From the NCBI RefSeq assembly GCF_963677075.1, contig NZ_OY781873.1, positions 2,071,715-2,135,714 on the forward strand: 64,000 nucleotides of DNA, given 5' to 3'. The DNA comes from an uncultured Sphaerochaeta sp. (GTDB lineage Bacteria > Spirochaetota > Spirochaetia > Sphaerochaetales > Sphaerochaetaceae). The translations under genes were made by a program, and so were the position numbers. Numbering within the stretch: position 1 is the first letter of the stretch; every line of letters begins with the position of its first letter. The notes under the pieces are model-generated. The model was not told the origin of the DNA, did not search any database, and was given only the letters and a program-made list of their open reading frames with translations. Positions 17,568 to 26,308 of this stretch are shown piece after piece.

Positions 17568-17810
17568 GTGGGACAACGTGGAGAAGTGTATTCAACAAGA
17601 CTTGTCAAAAATGACAGGACTTATTTCTTTAATGTAAAAGAGAACATCTATGGGGACATGTTCCTCAATATGGTGGAAAGCAAAGGTACTCCTGACAGTG
17701 AGCGGTTCATTAGACAATCGATTATCGTCTACCAAGAAGATTTGGGAGAATTTTTGAAAGAACTGCAGAAATCCTTGGATTTCATTAAGCAGAACGCAAA
17801 AAAAGACTAA
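17568..17810 (+). CDS. PUR-domain nucleic-acid-binding protein (DUF3276, BpuR-like)
   Basis: 80 residues, one PUR repeat. GQRGEVYSTRLVKNDRTYFF and NVKENIYGDMFLNMVESK closely resemble the Borrelia BpuR protein, which binds single- and double-stranded DNA and RNA as a dimer. A similar role as a global nucleic-acid binder is likely but not shown here. The start is GTG 17568 with GAGG at 17554-17557 (10 bases, a little long). It is a single-gene unit with its own promoter and a strong terminator. Confidence 0.88.
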   Translation: MGQRGEVYSTRLVKNDRTYFFNVKENIYGDMFLNMVESKGTPDSERFIRQSIIVYQEDLGEFLKELQKSLDFIKQNAKKD

Positions 17811-17815
17811 TAGAG

Positions 17816-17838
17816 GGCAGCCGATCGGCTGCCTTTTT
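17816..17838 (+). terminator. Terminator of the PUR-domain gene
   Basis: GGCAGCC (17816-17822) pairs with GGCTGCC (17827-17833) around GATC, followed by five Ts. Clear intrinsic terminator, plus strand only. Confidence 0.9.
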
Positions 17839-17845
17839 CATCTCC

Positions 17846-18475
17846 CTAGAAGAGTGACTGCTGCTCCTCCTGTTTTCTTGAGCCCTCCTGCTTGATGGAG
17901 AATGTCTTCCGATGAATGGGAGAGAGCCCATAGAGCAGACAAGCCTCCCTATGCTCCTTGGTAGGGTAGCCCTTATGCTTTGCGAAATGGTAGATTGGCC
18001 ACTTTGTATCACAGAGCACCATGAAGCGGTCACGTTGGTTCTTTGCCAAGATGGAGGCTGCCATGATCTCAGGGATCGTGGCATCTCCCTTTACGATTGC
18101 CTGTACCGTACAATCAAGATCTGGTCTCTGGTTTCCGTCAACGAGTGCTGTATCGACTGAAATGTGTGCTTTTACTTTCTCGTAGGCTCGTTTCATGGCA
18201 AGCAAGGAAGCCTGGAGAATGTTGATCTTGTCAATTTCTTGTGCAGTTACACTGGCAACTGCCCAGGCAAGAGACTGTTCCTTGATGATGATTTCAGCCT
18301 CTAGGCGTTGTTTTTCGGAAAGTTGCTTTGAGTCCCCGAGGATTTCAATGGGAAAATCTGGTGGAAGTACCACCGCAGCTGCCACAACAGGACCAGCCAA
18401 TGGACCTCGCCCAGCTTCATCCAAGCCACAGACAACTCCCTTCTCATCGTTCAGGTCGAACAGCATCGGTTCCAC
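17846..18475 (-). CDS. rnhB: Ribonuclease HII
   Basis: Cleaves RNA in RNA-DNA hybrids and single ribonucleotides in DNA. 209 residues, normal. The acidic active site is visible: GLDEAGRGPLAGP at residues 17-29, LGDSKQLSEKQR near 47, and VDGN with the later MAASILAKNQRD. The start is GTG 18475, set by AGGAGG six bases before it; an in-frame ATG at 18466 is too far from that site. The C-terminal tail (KQEGSRKQEEQQ) is poorly conserved. Divergent from smc, the two starts lying about 80 bases apart. Confidence 0.95.
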   Translation of the reverse strand: MEPMLFDLNDEKGVVCGLDEAGRGPLAGPVVAAAVVLPPDFPIEILGDSKQLSEKQRLEAEIIIKEQSLAWAVASVTAQEIDKINILQASLLAMKRAYEKVKAHISVDTALVDGNQRPDLDCTVQAIVKGDATIPEIMAASILAKNQRDRFMVLCDTKWPIYHFAKHKGYPTKEHREACLLYGLSPIHRKTFSIKQEGSRKQEEQQSLF

Positions 18476-18489
18476 ACATCACCTCCTAC

Positions 18490-18518
18490 TTTTTCCCAAA
18501 GCCAACTTATGCTATAAT
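18490..18518 (+). promoter_or_regulatory. Promoter of smc (extended -10)
   Basis: TGCTATAAT (18510-18518) is a perfect extended -10. The -35 (TTTTTC, 18490-18495, 17-base spacer) is weak, as is common with extended -10 promoters. Confidence 0.7.
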
Positions 18519-18556
18519 CGCACGGAATACTGCGTCAAGCAAAAAGAGGGTGTAAT

Positions 18557-21382
18557 TTGTTTCTAAAAAGCTTGGAACTATATGGCTTCAAATCTTTTCC
18601 AGACAAGGTCAGCTTGGATTTTGCCGATGGAATCACCAGTTTGCTCGGTCCCAATGGATGTGGTAAGAGCAATATTGTCGATGCCATCAAGTGGGTATTG
18701 GGAGAACAATCCACCAAGACCCTGCGTGCTGGGAAGATGGAGGACGTCATATTCAATGGAACAGACAATCGTAAACCCCTCCAGGTTGCTGAAGTATCCC
18801 TGGTAATCTCTAATGAAGAACATCATCTTCCTCTTGATGCACCAGAAGTGGAGATCAGACGAAGAATATTCCGCACAGGGGAAAGCGAGTACTACCTTAA
18901 CAAGAACCGAGTCTTGCTCAAGAATATCAGGGAACTTTTCTTTGACACTGGAGTCGGCAAGAGCGCCTATTCCATTCTGGAACAGGGCAAAATTGACCAA
19001 ATCCTCTCATCAAAACCTGAAGACCGACGATATATTTTTGAAGAAGCCGCCGGAATAAGTCGTTTCAAAGTCCAGAGCCAGGAGGCAGAACGTAAACTTG
19101 CACGAACTGATGAGAACATCATGCAAGTGGAAACCATCCTCAAGGAAGTGAAGCGAACATACGAGACCAAGAAGAATCAGGCATCGAAAGCAATCAGCTA
19201 CCGAGAGCTCAAGACTGAACAGTTCTCTTTGGAAGTCGATGTGCAGTTGTCAACGCTTAAATCTTTTCTCCTGCTCAGAGAGAATAAAATTGAGCAGAAA
19301 CAGCGCTCAGAGGAAGCTTATGCTGCGCAGAGAGGTTCCCTTACAGAGTTTGACCAGGAAATTGAACAGCTCCAGGAAGAGCTTCGTGCCCTTGGTTCAC
19401 AGCGAATCAGCAAGCAGACTGAACTGCAAAGGCTGGATGAGGCGACCAAAGGTAGGTCGGACAAACTTGACCTTCTGACCCAACGATTCCGTGATTTCCT
19501 CCAGCAAAAAGATCAGGCTGGTGCAAGAGCAGAACTGATTCAGGAACACATCGAACGAGATACCGAGGAAATTGACCAGAAGCTCACCGATATCGCTACC
19601 CTTGATGAGTCAATTGAACAACTGCAGGCAGAGACTGAACAGAACCAGAAGTCCGCTGAGCAGACAAGGACCTTGATACAGAACCAGAACCAGGAGATCC
19701 TTGATCTTGAAGATACCAATAGCCGCTATGAAGCAGACAGCGATTCACTCTCCCAGAGGATCAAGGAGCTAGGGGATGTTATCGTTGTCCAACTCGAAGA
19801 GAAACTGAAACAGAGTGGCTACACCCTTGAAAACAAGGATAAGGCGAGAACGGCGCTGCTTGGGAGTATCGAGCATCTTAAGGGTCGTATTGCTGAAGAG
19901 CAAACCTTTCTTTCCACGCTGAAGCAGAAGGGAATTTCATCAGAAGATCTCCTGGACAGACAGACCCAGTTCCAGGGAGGGCTGTTGAAAGAACTTGCCC
20001 AGGTCCAGTCTCTCTTTGACTCCTATGAGGCAATGCAACCAACCTTCCTTGATGAACTCATCTCTGATGAAGGCACCATCAGCGAGAAACGCAAACTCGA
20101 TCAGGAAATGGTCAATCTGAGAAAACAGATCCAGACCAACCGTGAACGAATTGCCTATCTCAGGGAGGAGAACAATATACTCACTCAGGCATTGGAACGG
20201 TACCAGGAAGCCATCAGTGACCAGAAGGTTGCAATGAACCAACTCCTCACCCAAAAACAGGGAGCCAAGGAGTGGGTAACAAAACTGCAACGCTCCCTTA
20301 CCGAGCAAGAGTACCAATATAAGGATGCACTGAAGCTCAGCGAGACAGCCCAGGAGAGAATCTATGAAACACAGGAAGATATCCGCAGTGTTGAAGCTGA
20401 AGTAGGGCAGATAAAAGAGCGGATAGCAGTCCTGAATGCAGAACTCAAGGATCTCGTTGTAGTCATAGATGAACAGAGCAGAATCATCCGGGACAAGCAG
20501 GAACAGAAGAACACCTCATATGAACAGCTGCAAACCCTCCGAACAGAGAAAGAGAAGCTGGAACTGCAAATCGACCAGCTCGCCACCAATATCACCGGAG
20601 TTTACACCACGTTCTTTGAGAACTACGGCAAGAGCCTGAAGGAGTTCGAGAATCGTCTGGAAGATGAAGTTCCCGATATCCCTGTACTGAAAAGCCGCCT
20701 GGATGAAGTAAGACGGAAGATTGATGGAATGGGATACATCAACCAGATGGCGGAAGAAGAGTATGCGGAGGTTAAGGAACAATATGATTTCCTGAGTAAG
20801 CAATTGGATGACCTTTACCGGGCCAAGAATGATCTGGATACCGTCATTACCCAGATCAAGACCCGTAGTGAAGAACTCTTCATTGCTTCCTATAAGCAGA
20901 TTGCCCATAACTTCCAGGAGATGTTCCGTCGTCTGTTTGGTGGGGGAAAAGCTGAGCTCACGTTGGTGGAGCCTGACAATGTCCTGGAGAGTGGCATTGA
21001 CATCCTGGCTCAACCTCCGGGGAAGAAGCTTACCCACCTCTCTCTCTTGAGTGGAGGAGAGCGGTCGATGACCGCTGTAGCACTGCTGTTTGCCACCTAT
21101 CAGGTAAAGCCTTCTCCTTTCTGTGTTCTCGATGAGATTGACGCAGCGCTTGATGATCGGAATATCGGGTATTTTCTCTCCGTATTGGATGAATTTGCCA
21201 TGAAGAGCCAGTTCATCATCATCACCCACAATAAGCACACCGTCATGGGAAGCCAGACCCTTTTAGGGGTAACCCAGATGGAACCAGGGGTTTCCAGTAT
21301 GGTCAGTTACAAGATCGGCAATGTGGCCGGCGAGGATGTAATCCTCAACGACGACCAGGAACTGGTAACCATAGAAGAATAG
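18557..21382 (+). CDS. smc: SMC family chromosome segregation ATPase, short, no clear hinge
   Basis: 941 residues against about 1,150-1,200 for typical bacterial SMC. The N-terminal head begins LELYGFKSFPDKVSLDF, with Walker A GPNGCGKSN near residue 32. The C-terminal head has FRRLFGGGKAELTL, signature LLSGGERSM near 830 and Walker B CVLDEIDAALDDRN. Between about 165 and 780 there is long charged coiled coil. At its middle (about 455-505) I cannot find the glycine-rich hinge domain, only a short stretch with MQPTFLDELISDEGT. The start is TTG 18557 after GAGGGTG. ScpA and ScpB are not in the window. Confidence 0.9.
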   Translation: MFLKSLELYGFKSFPDKVSLDFADGITSLLGPNGCGKSNIVDAIKWVLGEQSTKTLRAGKMEDVIFNGTDNRKPLQVAEVSLVISNEEHHLPLDAPEVEIRRRIFRTGESEYYLNKNRVLLKNIRELFFDTGVGKSAYSILEQGKIDQILSSKPEDRRYIFEEAAGISRFKVQSQEAERKLARTDENIMQVETILKEVKRTYETKKNQASKAISYRELKTEQFSLEVDVQLSTLKSFLLLRENKIEQKQRSEEAYAAQRGSLTEFDQEIEQLQEELRALGSQRISKQTELQRLDEATKGRSDKLDLLTQRFRDFLQQKDQAGARAELIQEHIERDTEEIDQKLTDIATLDESIEQLQAETEQNQKSAEQTRTLIQNQNQEILDLEDTNSRYEADSDSLSQRIKELGDVIVVQLEEKLKQSGYTLENKDKARTALLGSIEHLKGRIAEEQTFLSTLKQKGISSEDLLDRQTQFQGGLLKELAQVQSLFDSYEAMQPTFLDELISDEGTISEKRKLDQEMVNLRKQIQTNRERIAYLREENNILTQALERYQEAISDQKVAMNQLLTQKQGAKEWVTKLQRSLTEQEYQYKDALKLSETAQERIYETQEDIRSVEAEVGQIKERIAVLNAELKDLVVVIDEQSRIIRDKQEQKNTSYEQLQTLRTEKEKLELQIDQLATNITGVYTTFFENYGKSLKEFENRLEDEVPDIPVLKSRLDEVRRKIDGMGYINQMAEEEYAEVKEQYDFLSKQLDDLYRAKNDLDTVITQIKTRSEELFIASYKQIAHNFQEMFRRLFGGGKAELTLVEPDNVLESGIDILAQPPGKKLTHLSLLSGGERSMTAVALLFATYQVKPSPFCVLDEIDAALDDRNIGYFLSVLDEFAMKSQFIIITHNKHTVMGSQTLLGVTQMEPGVSSMVSYKIGNVAGEDVILNDDQELVTIEE

Positions 21383-21402
21383 GTTGCATTTTGCACCACT
21401 CC

Positions 21403-21432
21403 TTGACAGGAAAGTCTGGTGTACGGTATAAG
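21403..21432 (+). promoter_or_regulatory. Promoter of the ffh-rplS operon
   Basis: Consensus TTGACA (21403-21408) and TATAAG (21427-21432) with an 18-base spacer, 37 bases before ffh. Confidence 0.75.
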
Positions 21433-21468
21433 ATGTAACTTGAGCGAAAACGACAATAGAGTAAGGTA

Positions 21469-22803
21469 ATGTTTGATTCAATAAGCGATAAGTTCTCAGG
21501 CATCATGCGCAGTCTTGCCGGAAAGTCCAAGATAACAGAGAAGAACGTCCAGGAAGCCGTCGAAGAAATTAAGATGGCCTTGCTGGACGCTGACGTGAAC
21601 CTTCGGGTTGTCAGACGCTTCATCAATGGGACCATGGAAGAAGCCACAGGGGAGAAAGTCCTCAAGGCTGTCGACCCTGGTCAACAATTCGTGAAGATTG
21701 TCTACGATCGGATGGTCGCTCTGCTTGGGGACGAGGAGAACCAGAAGCTTCTGCTCAAGGGCCCTGATACAACCAGTGTCATCCTGATGATGGGTCTCCA
21801 GGGTTCTGGTAAGACCACAACATCAGCCAAGCTGGCTTCACGCCTGAAAAAAGAAGGCCGTCGTGTCATGCTTGTTGCGGCAGACTTGGTCAGACCGGCT
21901 GCTATCCTGCAGCTCCAGGTTCTTGGTGAGGCAGTAGGGGTACCCGTCTTCAGTATTGAAGGGGAGAAAAACCCAGCAAAAGTTGCCAAGGCAGCCCTTG
22001 CACAGGCAAAGAAAGATCAGAGAGATGTGTTGATCGTCGACACCAGTGGACGAATGCATCTTGATGAGACCCTTATGGATGAGATCCAGAAGGTCCGTGA
22101 TGCAATTTCCCCTGATGAGACACTCTTTGTTGCTGATGCAATGACCGGACAGAATGCTGTCACCATCGCCAAGGAGTTCCAGGAGAAAGTTGGGATAAGC
22201 GGGGTTGTACTCAGCAAGTTCGATAGTGACACACGTGGTGGTGCTGCACTTTCCCTTCGTTCTGTTGTGGGCAAACCGATCAAGTTCATTGGTGTTGGTG
22301 AGAAGATCGAGGATCTTGATCCCTTCTATCCAGACCGTATCGCAAGTCGAATTCTCGGGATGGGCGACATTGTCTCACTTGTTGAGAAAGCACAGAGTGT
22401 TGTCGATGAGAATGAGGCAATTCGCATGCAGGAGAAGATGGCAAAGAACACCTTCGATCTGCAAGACTACCTTGACCAATTGAACTCGATGGATAAGATG
22501 GGTTCGATCGACCAGCTCCTGGAAATGATTCCCGGTGCAAAGGGTCAGGTCAGCGAAGATGACATTGATACAGAGGAAATTCGTCGAGAGAAAGCAATTA
22601 TCCTTTCAATGACCTATGCGGAACGAGCGAATTACCATATAATGGGACCGACAAGACGTAAACGTGTTGCAAAAGGAAGCGGAACCACCGTTTCTGACGT
22701 AAATCGTTTGCTGAAAAAGTTTGAGAAAATGCGACTTACGATGAAGAAGTTAGCAAAAAATAAAAAATACCAGGCTGCAATGCTTAAACAGATGGGTATG
22801 TAG
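21469..22803 (+). CDS. ffh: Signal recognition particle protein Ffh
   Basis: SRP54 GTPase that binds signal peptides of nascent membrane proteins and docks with FtsY. 444 residues: N domain, G domain with GLQGSGKTTTSAKLA near 107, DTSGRMHLDE near 189 and the G4/G5 region SKFDSDTRGGAAL (usually TKLDGDTRGG) near 247. The M domain has SMTYAERAN and the RNA-binding RRKRVAKGSG. The usual DTYRPAA reads DLVRPAA. It heads a compact run with rpsP, khpA, rimM, trmD and rplS. The SRP RNA gene is not seen in the window. Confidence 0.96.
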   Translation: MFDSISDKFSGIMRSLAGKSKITEKNVQEAVEEIKMALLDADVNLRVVRRFINGTMEEATGEKVLKAVDPGQQFVKIVYDRMVALLGDEENQKLLLKGPDTTSVILMMGLQGSGKTTTSAKLASRLKKEGRRVMLVAADLVRPAAILQLQVLGEAVGVPVFSIEGEKNPAKVAKAALAQAKKDQRDVLIVDTSGRMHLDETLMDEIQKVRDAISPDETLFVADAMTGQNAVTIAKEFQEKVGISGVVLSKFDSDTRGGAALSLRSVVGKPIKFIGVGEKIEDLDPFYPDRIASRILGMGDIVSLVEKAQSVVDENEAIRMQEKMAKNTFDLQDYLDQLNSMDKMGSIDQLLEMIPGAKGQVSEDDIDTEEIRREKAIILSMTYAERANYHIMGPTRRKRVAKGSGTTVSDVNRLLKKFEKMRLTMKKLAKNKKYQAAMLKQMGM

Positions 22804-22828
22804 AGTTGAATTCGTAGGAGGAATTGAC

Positions 22829-23095
22829 GTGAGCACAAGCATGAGACTGAAGAGATTTGGTACAAAGAAGAGACCTGACTACCGTATCGTGGTGATGGAC
22901 TCCAGGGCAAAGACCCAGGGCAGAACCCTCGATGAGGTTGGTCAGTACCATCCTCTGGCTGAGAAAGATCAGCAGGTTGTCTTGAAAGTTGAGAAGATTC
23001 AGGACTGGCTCGCCAAGGGTGCACAGCCCAGCGATACCGTAAGAGCCCTGCTCAATAAGAATGGCGTGACGGTGACCAGAACTGTCCAGGAATAA
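22829..23095 (+). CDS. rpsP: 30S ribosomal protein S16
   Basis: 88 residues. [20 protein letters not shown] and [13 protein letters not shown] are the S16 signatures. The start is GTG 22829 with AGGAGG seven bases upstream, giving [11 protein letters not shown]; a start at the internal ATG would be closer to the usual N-terminus but has no ribosome site. Conserved bacterial order ffh-rpsP-khpA-rimM-trmD-rplS. Confidence 0.96.
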   Translation: MSTSMRLKRFGTKKRPDYRIVVMDSRAKTQGRTLDEVGQYHPLAEKDQQVVLKVEKIQDWLAKGAQPSDTVRALLNKNGVTVTRTVQE

Positions 23096-23111
23096 CTTCC
23101 AGGAGATGGTT

Positions 23112-23345
23112 GTGGAAAAAGATCTTGTTGAATACATTGTAAAATCACTAGTTGATGTCCCTGACGAGGTCAGTATCAATGTGATCGAGGGTGAAAAATC
23201 CACGATTCTTGAGCTGAAGGTAGCCAGCGAGGATGTCGGCAAGGTGATCGGCAAGCAAGGCCGTATTGCAAAGGCGATCAGGACCATCCTGAGCGCCTCA
23301 GCCACCAAGGGTGGCAAGCGTGCCGTGCTGGAAATACTGGACTGA
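23112..23345 (+). CDS. khpA: KH-domain RNA-binding protein KhpA
   Basis: 77 residues, a single KH domain with the GxxG loop in [15 protein letters not shown] near residue 42. It binds RNA, usually together with KhpB, and often affects cell division or sRNA action. I choose GTG 23112, six bases after AGGAG (23101-23105), because the ATG at 23106 directly abuts that site. The product [15 protein letters not shown] then aligns with family N-termini. It lies between rpsP and rimM as usual. Confidence 0.92.
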   Translation: MEKDLVEYIVKSLVDVPDEVSINVIEGEKSTILELKVASEDVGKVIGKQGRIAKAIRTILSASATKGGKRAVLEILD

Positions 23346-23348
23346 CCT

Positions 23349-23855
23349 ATGGAAGAGTTGCTCTGGACTGCTACCGTAAAAGCTCCTTTTGGAGTGAACG
23401 GTGAGGTGAAAATTCACCCTCACAATGATGACTGTGCCTACCTTGCGAAAATCAAGGAGGTTGTGTTGCGTGCGAAGGATGGATCAGAGCAAACTTTCTC
23501 TATAGAAAGTTTTCGCATGATGGGTTCACAGCCCTTGATGAAGTTCAAAGGATTTGACAATCCCGAGGATGCAAGGGTGCTCAATGGTCGACATCTGATG
23601 GTTCCCAGAAAATGGGCAGCCCCTTTGAAAAAGGGCCAATACTACGTTGCTGATCTTATCGGTTGTGCTTTGGTGCACGATGGTGAGCATTTGGCTGAAG
23701 TCGTCAGTAGTGTCGATGGTGCACAGGCTGTGATGCTTGAAGTCCGTAGCCCTGATGGTTTCCTTTATATGGTTCCATATCTCAAGGAATTCATTGGCGA
23801 AGTTAGCCTGGAGGACCGGACGATCGAGTTGAAGACTCCCTGGATTCTCGCGTGA
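23349..23855 (+). CDS. rimM: 16S rRNA processing protein RimM
   Basis: 168 residues. Late maturation factor of the 30S head, binding S19. It starts ATVKAPFGVNGEVKIHP, the RimM signature, followed by a first beta-barrel, then a PRC-barrel with YYVADLIGCALV near residue 95 and the closing MVPYLKEFIGEVSLEDRTI. It overlaps trmD by GTGA at 23852-23855 and follows khpA by three bases. Confidence 0.95.
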   Translation: MEELLWTATVKAPFGVNGEVKIHPHNDDCAYLAKIKEVVLRAKDGSEQTFSIESFRMMGSQPLMKFKGFDNPEDARVLNGRHLMVPRKWAAPLKKGQYYVADLIGCALVHDGEHLAEVVSSVDGAQAVMLEVRSPDGFLYMVPYLKEFIGEVSLEDRTIELKTPWILA

Positions 23856-24604
23856 AGATTCAGATAGTCACCCTGTTTCCAGAAATACTGGAAGGGTTTT
23901 TCGAAAATTCGATTATGAAGAGGGCTGTACAAAGCGGTTCAGTTGAGTATGAGTTCATAAACTTCAGAAGCTTTGCGACAGACAAGCATCAAAGCTGTGA
24001 TGACGTTCCCTATGGTGGTGGTGCTGGGATGGTGATCAAATGTGATCCCCTCAGCAAAGCGCTCGATTCCATCAATGCAAAAGAGAAGCGGGTAGTGTAT
24101 GCTTCCCCCTCTGGAAAGCGTCTAAGTCAAGCCTATGCCGAAGAGCTGAGCAAGGAAGATGAACTGGTCTTTATCTGTGGCCATTATGAAGGTATTGACC
24201 AACGGGTGATTGACCTATATGTTGATGACGAGATTAGTATCGGGGATTATGTAATCAGCAGCGGCGAGGTTTCCACCTTGGTAATCGTAGACGCTGTATA
24301 CCGTTTGATTGACGGTGTGATTAGTAGTGATTCACTCAGTGAAGAGAGTTTTCATGGTGGATTACTTGAATATCCCCAGTATACAAGGCCTGAGACCTAT
24401 TGCTCAAAAGATGTCCCTGATGTATTATTGAGCGGGCATCACGCCAAAATTGGCCAGTGGCGACTACAGAAACGGTTGGAAAAGACCTTGTTGAACCGAC
24501 CGGATTTGTTGGAGACGGCATCTCTTGATGTGAACTCCAGAAAGATTTTGAATGCATTGAAAGAACATAGTGCGAAGGGGACCGGAGACGATGGATGTAA
24601 TTAA
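23852..24604 (+). CDS. trmD: tRNA (guanine-37-N1)-methyltransferase
   Basis: Methylates G37 in tRNAs for Leu, Pro and Arg, preventing +1 frameshifting. 250 residues, SPOUT fold: [33 protein letters not shown] near 53, [12 protein letters not shown] near 110, and the knot segment [20 protein letters not shown], where most homologues have GGE rather than SGE. GTG start overlapping the rimM stop. Its last 14 bases overlap the rplS start. Confidence 0.95.
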   Translation: MKIQIVTLFPEILEGFFENSIMKRAVQSGSVEYEFINFRSFATDKHQSCDDVPYGGGAGMVIKCDPLSKALDSINAKEKRVVYASPSGKRLSQAYAEELSKEDELVFICGHYEGIDQRVIDLYVDDEISIGDYVISSGEVSTLVIVDAVYRLIDGVISSDSLSEESFHGGLLEYPQYTRPETYCSKDVPDVLLSGHHAKIGQWRLQKRLEKTLLNRPDLLETASLDVNSRKILNALKEHSAKGTGDDGCN

Positions 24605-24947
24605 GGCTATTGAGTCGGAACAGATGAAGGAAAATGCAGAGAACTTCTGCGTTGGTGATACCGTTAAAGTGTTTTTCAAGATTGTTGAAGGCACCAACGA
24701 ACGTGTCCAGGTGTTTGAAGGCCTGGTCATTGCAAAGAACAATGGTGGGATTCGCAGGACTTTTGTGGTTCGCAAGATTTCCTACGGTGTAGGTGTGGAA
24801 AGAATTTTCCCCTTGCACTCACCTCGTGTTGAAAGAATCGAGGTTGTTCGCAGAGGTCGTGTCAGAAGAGCTAAGCTCTACTACATTCGCAAGAAGGTGG
24901 GCAAGAAGGCGAAAGTCAAAGAGCTCATCCGCAGAAAGAACGCTTAA
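24591..24947 (+). CDS. rplS: 50S ribosomal protein L19
   Basis: 118 residues. [33 protein letters not shown] and the C-terminal [25 protein letters not shown] are L19 signatures. ATG 24591 follows GGAG closely and lies inside the end of trmD, so its translation is probably coupled. An upstream in-frame GTG at 24570 would add seven residues that do not belong to L19. Confidence 0.96.
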   Translation: MDVIKAIESEQMKENAENFCVGDTVKVFFKIVEGTNERVQVFEGLVIAKNNGGIRRTFVVRKISYGVGVERIFPLHSPRVERIEVVRRGRVRRAKLYYIRKKVGKKAKVKELIRRKNA

Positions 24948-24974
24948 GGCGTTCAGCAAAGCGAATATCTGGGG

Positions 24975-24998
24975 GGGACGGCGTACAGTCGTCCCTTT
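24975..24998 (+). terminator. Weak terminator after rplS
   Basis: GGGACG (24975-24980) pairs with CGTCCC (24990-24995), followed by only TTTCT. Plausible end of the ffh-rplS operon, but the T tract is poor. Confidence 0.5.
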
Positions 24999-25063
24999 CT
25001 GTGTATCCTGAGTGCTTGTCGCTGGCGGAAAAACAGGATAGTCTTGCAGACACGAGGTAGGCA

Positions 25064-25540
25064 ATGGAAACGGAAAAGAAACAAACAGGGACCCCGGGAC
25101 GGCAAAAACGACGTACCCGTTCCAAGAAGCAGTCCAAGGCCAAGGGAACTCCCAAGGAAAAGGCAAAGAAGGGTAGTGGTAAGAGCAATCTACTCCCTGA
25201 ACAGCGTAAACCCTATCACAGTAATCTTCCCCAACTTCCTGTAAGGAAGGTTCTTGAGCCGAAGGAGACCTGTGTGCTCTGTGGAGAAGTCATAGATGGT
25301 ATTGCAAGTGCCCTTACCCATCCTGATGGGGGATTCTGTCATTTTGATTGTGTTCTTAATCAGATCCGGGAACAAGAGAAGCTTTCACCTTCCCAGAAAG
25401 TCAGCTATATCGGCAAAGGAACCTTTGCTGTAGTGAACCAGGAAGAGAATGGATCGTTCAGTTTTGCAAAAAAGATTGCTTGGGAAAGCTCTGAGGCTTT
25501 TGCCAAGATGAAGCAATACGTGGAGGAAATCAAGAAATGA
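25064..25540 (+). CDS. Unknown protein with basic tail and putative zinc site
   Basis: 158 residues, not recognised. The first 50 are lysine- and arginine-rich and low in complexity (KRRTRSKKQSKAKGTPKEKA), suited to RNA or DNA binding. Around residues 70-100 there is CVLCGE, then GGFCHFDC, a possible CxxC...CxxxC or CxxC...HxxC zinc site. The C-terminal third includes KVSYIGKGTFAVVN and ends in a helix. AGG precedes ATG 25064. The stop overlaps coaD (ATGA, 25537-25540). A role next to translation genes is suggested by position only. Confidence 0.75.
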   Translation: METEKKQTGTPGRQKRRTRSKKQSKAKGTPKEKAKKGSGKSNLLPEQRKPYHSNLPQLPVRKVLEPKETCVLCGEVIDGIASALTHPDGGFCHFDCVLNQIREQEKLSPSQKVSYIGKGTFAVVNQEENGSFSFAKKIAWESSEAFAKMKQYVEEIKK

Positions 25541-26037
25541 ACAGAAAAGAGCGTATTGCCATGCTTCCCGGTTCTTTCGATCCACCCACAAACGGACATA
25601 TCGATATCATCGAGCGGTCTTCCCATCTCTTTGAGGAACTCTATGTGGTGGTTGCCGACAATGTGCAGAAGCAGTGTCTGTTTACCGCTGATGAGAGGAT
25701 GGACATGCTCAAGGATATTCTCAAGGAACATGAAAACATCGAAGTGGTGAGTTATCGTGGGCTGGTCGTCGATTTTGCCCGTGAGCATGGGGTAGGGGTC
25801 ATGGTACGAGGAGTCCGAGCTTTGGTTGATTTTGGGTATGAGTTTGAATTGGCGATGACCAACAAGCAGCTAAATCCTGACTTGGAGGTACTTTTTATGC
25901 CGACAAGTCCTAAATATTTTCAACTGAGAAGTAGTGCAATCAAGGAAATGGCGGCCTATGGGGCCGATATCTCCCCAATGGTACCCCCACTTGTCGTACA
26001 AATGATGAGAAATCGAATCAAGTTGTTGACGCTTTAG
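25537..26037 (+). CDS. coaD: Phosphopantetheine adenylyltransferase
   Basis: Forms dephospho-CoA from 4'-phosphopantetheine and ATP, the penultimate CoA step. 166 residues, usual length. Nucleotidyltransferase motif PGSFDPPTNGHIDII at residues 11-25 (TNGH is the HxGH-type site), VRGVRALVDFGYEFELA near 91, and the C-terminal LRSSAIKEMAAYG, which normally reads SSS or SST. Translation is coupled to the upstream zinc-finger-like gene. CoaX, the first enzyme, is at 7705. Confidence 0.95.
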   Translation: MNRKERIAMLPGSFDPPTNGHIDIIERSSHLFEELYVVVADNVQKQCLFTADERMDMLKDILKEHENIEVVSYRGLVVDFAREHGVGVMVRGVRALVDFGYEFELAMTNKQLNPDLEVLFMPTSPKYFQLRSSAIKEMAAYGADISPMVPPLVVQMMRNRIKLLTL

Positions 26038-26097
26038 TGCTTTTCCGTTATTCTTCCTTACGTGTCAAAAATTAGCATAGTGTAAGAGGTTATCAAC

Positions 26098-26283
26098 ATG
26101 GCAACACCGAAATATAAGACTTCCAAAGCAAGCGCAGCATCAAGAAAGGCTGCTAATATGCGTCTTGCAACCCCGACACTCTCTCGTTGTAGCACCTGTG
26201 GAAATATGGTTCTTCCTCACCGTGTCTGCCCGAAGTGCGGTTTCTACCGCGGCGTGCAGGTCATTGAGTTGCAGGATAAATAA
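26098..26283 (+). CDS. rpmF: 50S ribosomal protein L32
   Basis: 61 residues. The basic N-terminus KYKTSKASAASRKAANMR and a zinc-binding CSTCGN...CPKCGFYRG pair place it among the four-cysteine L32 proteins. GAGG lies nine bases before the ATG. It precedes acpP, a common arrangement joining ribosome and fatty-acid genes; the YceD gene often found before it is not here. Confidence 0.95.
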   Translation: MATPKYKTSKASAASRKAANMRLATPTLSRCSTCGNMVLPHRVCPKCGFYRGVQVIELQDK

Positions 26284-26308
26284 ATACGACGATCAGAGGA
26301 GTTAGATA

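Noticed and set aside
21383..21468. SRP RNA gene next to ffh
   Set aside because: The gap holds a promoter but no GGAA-tetraloop hairpin of the SRP RNA type.
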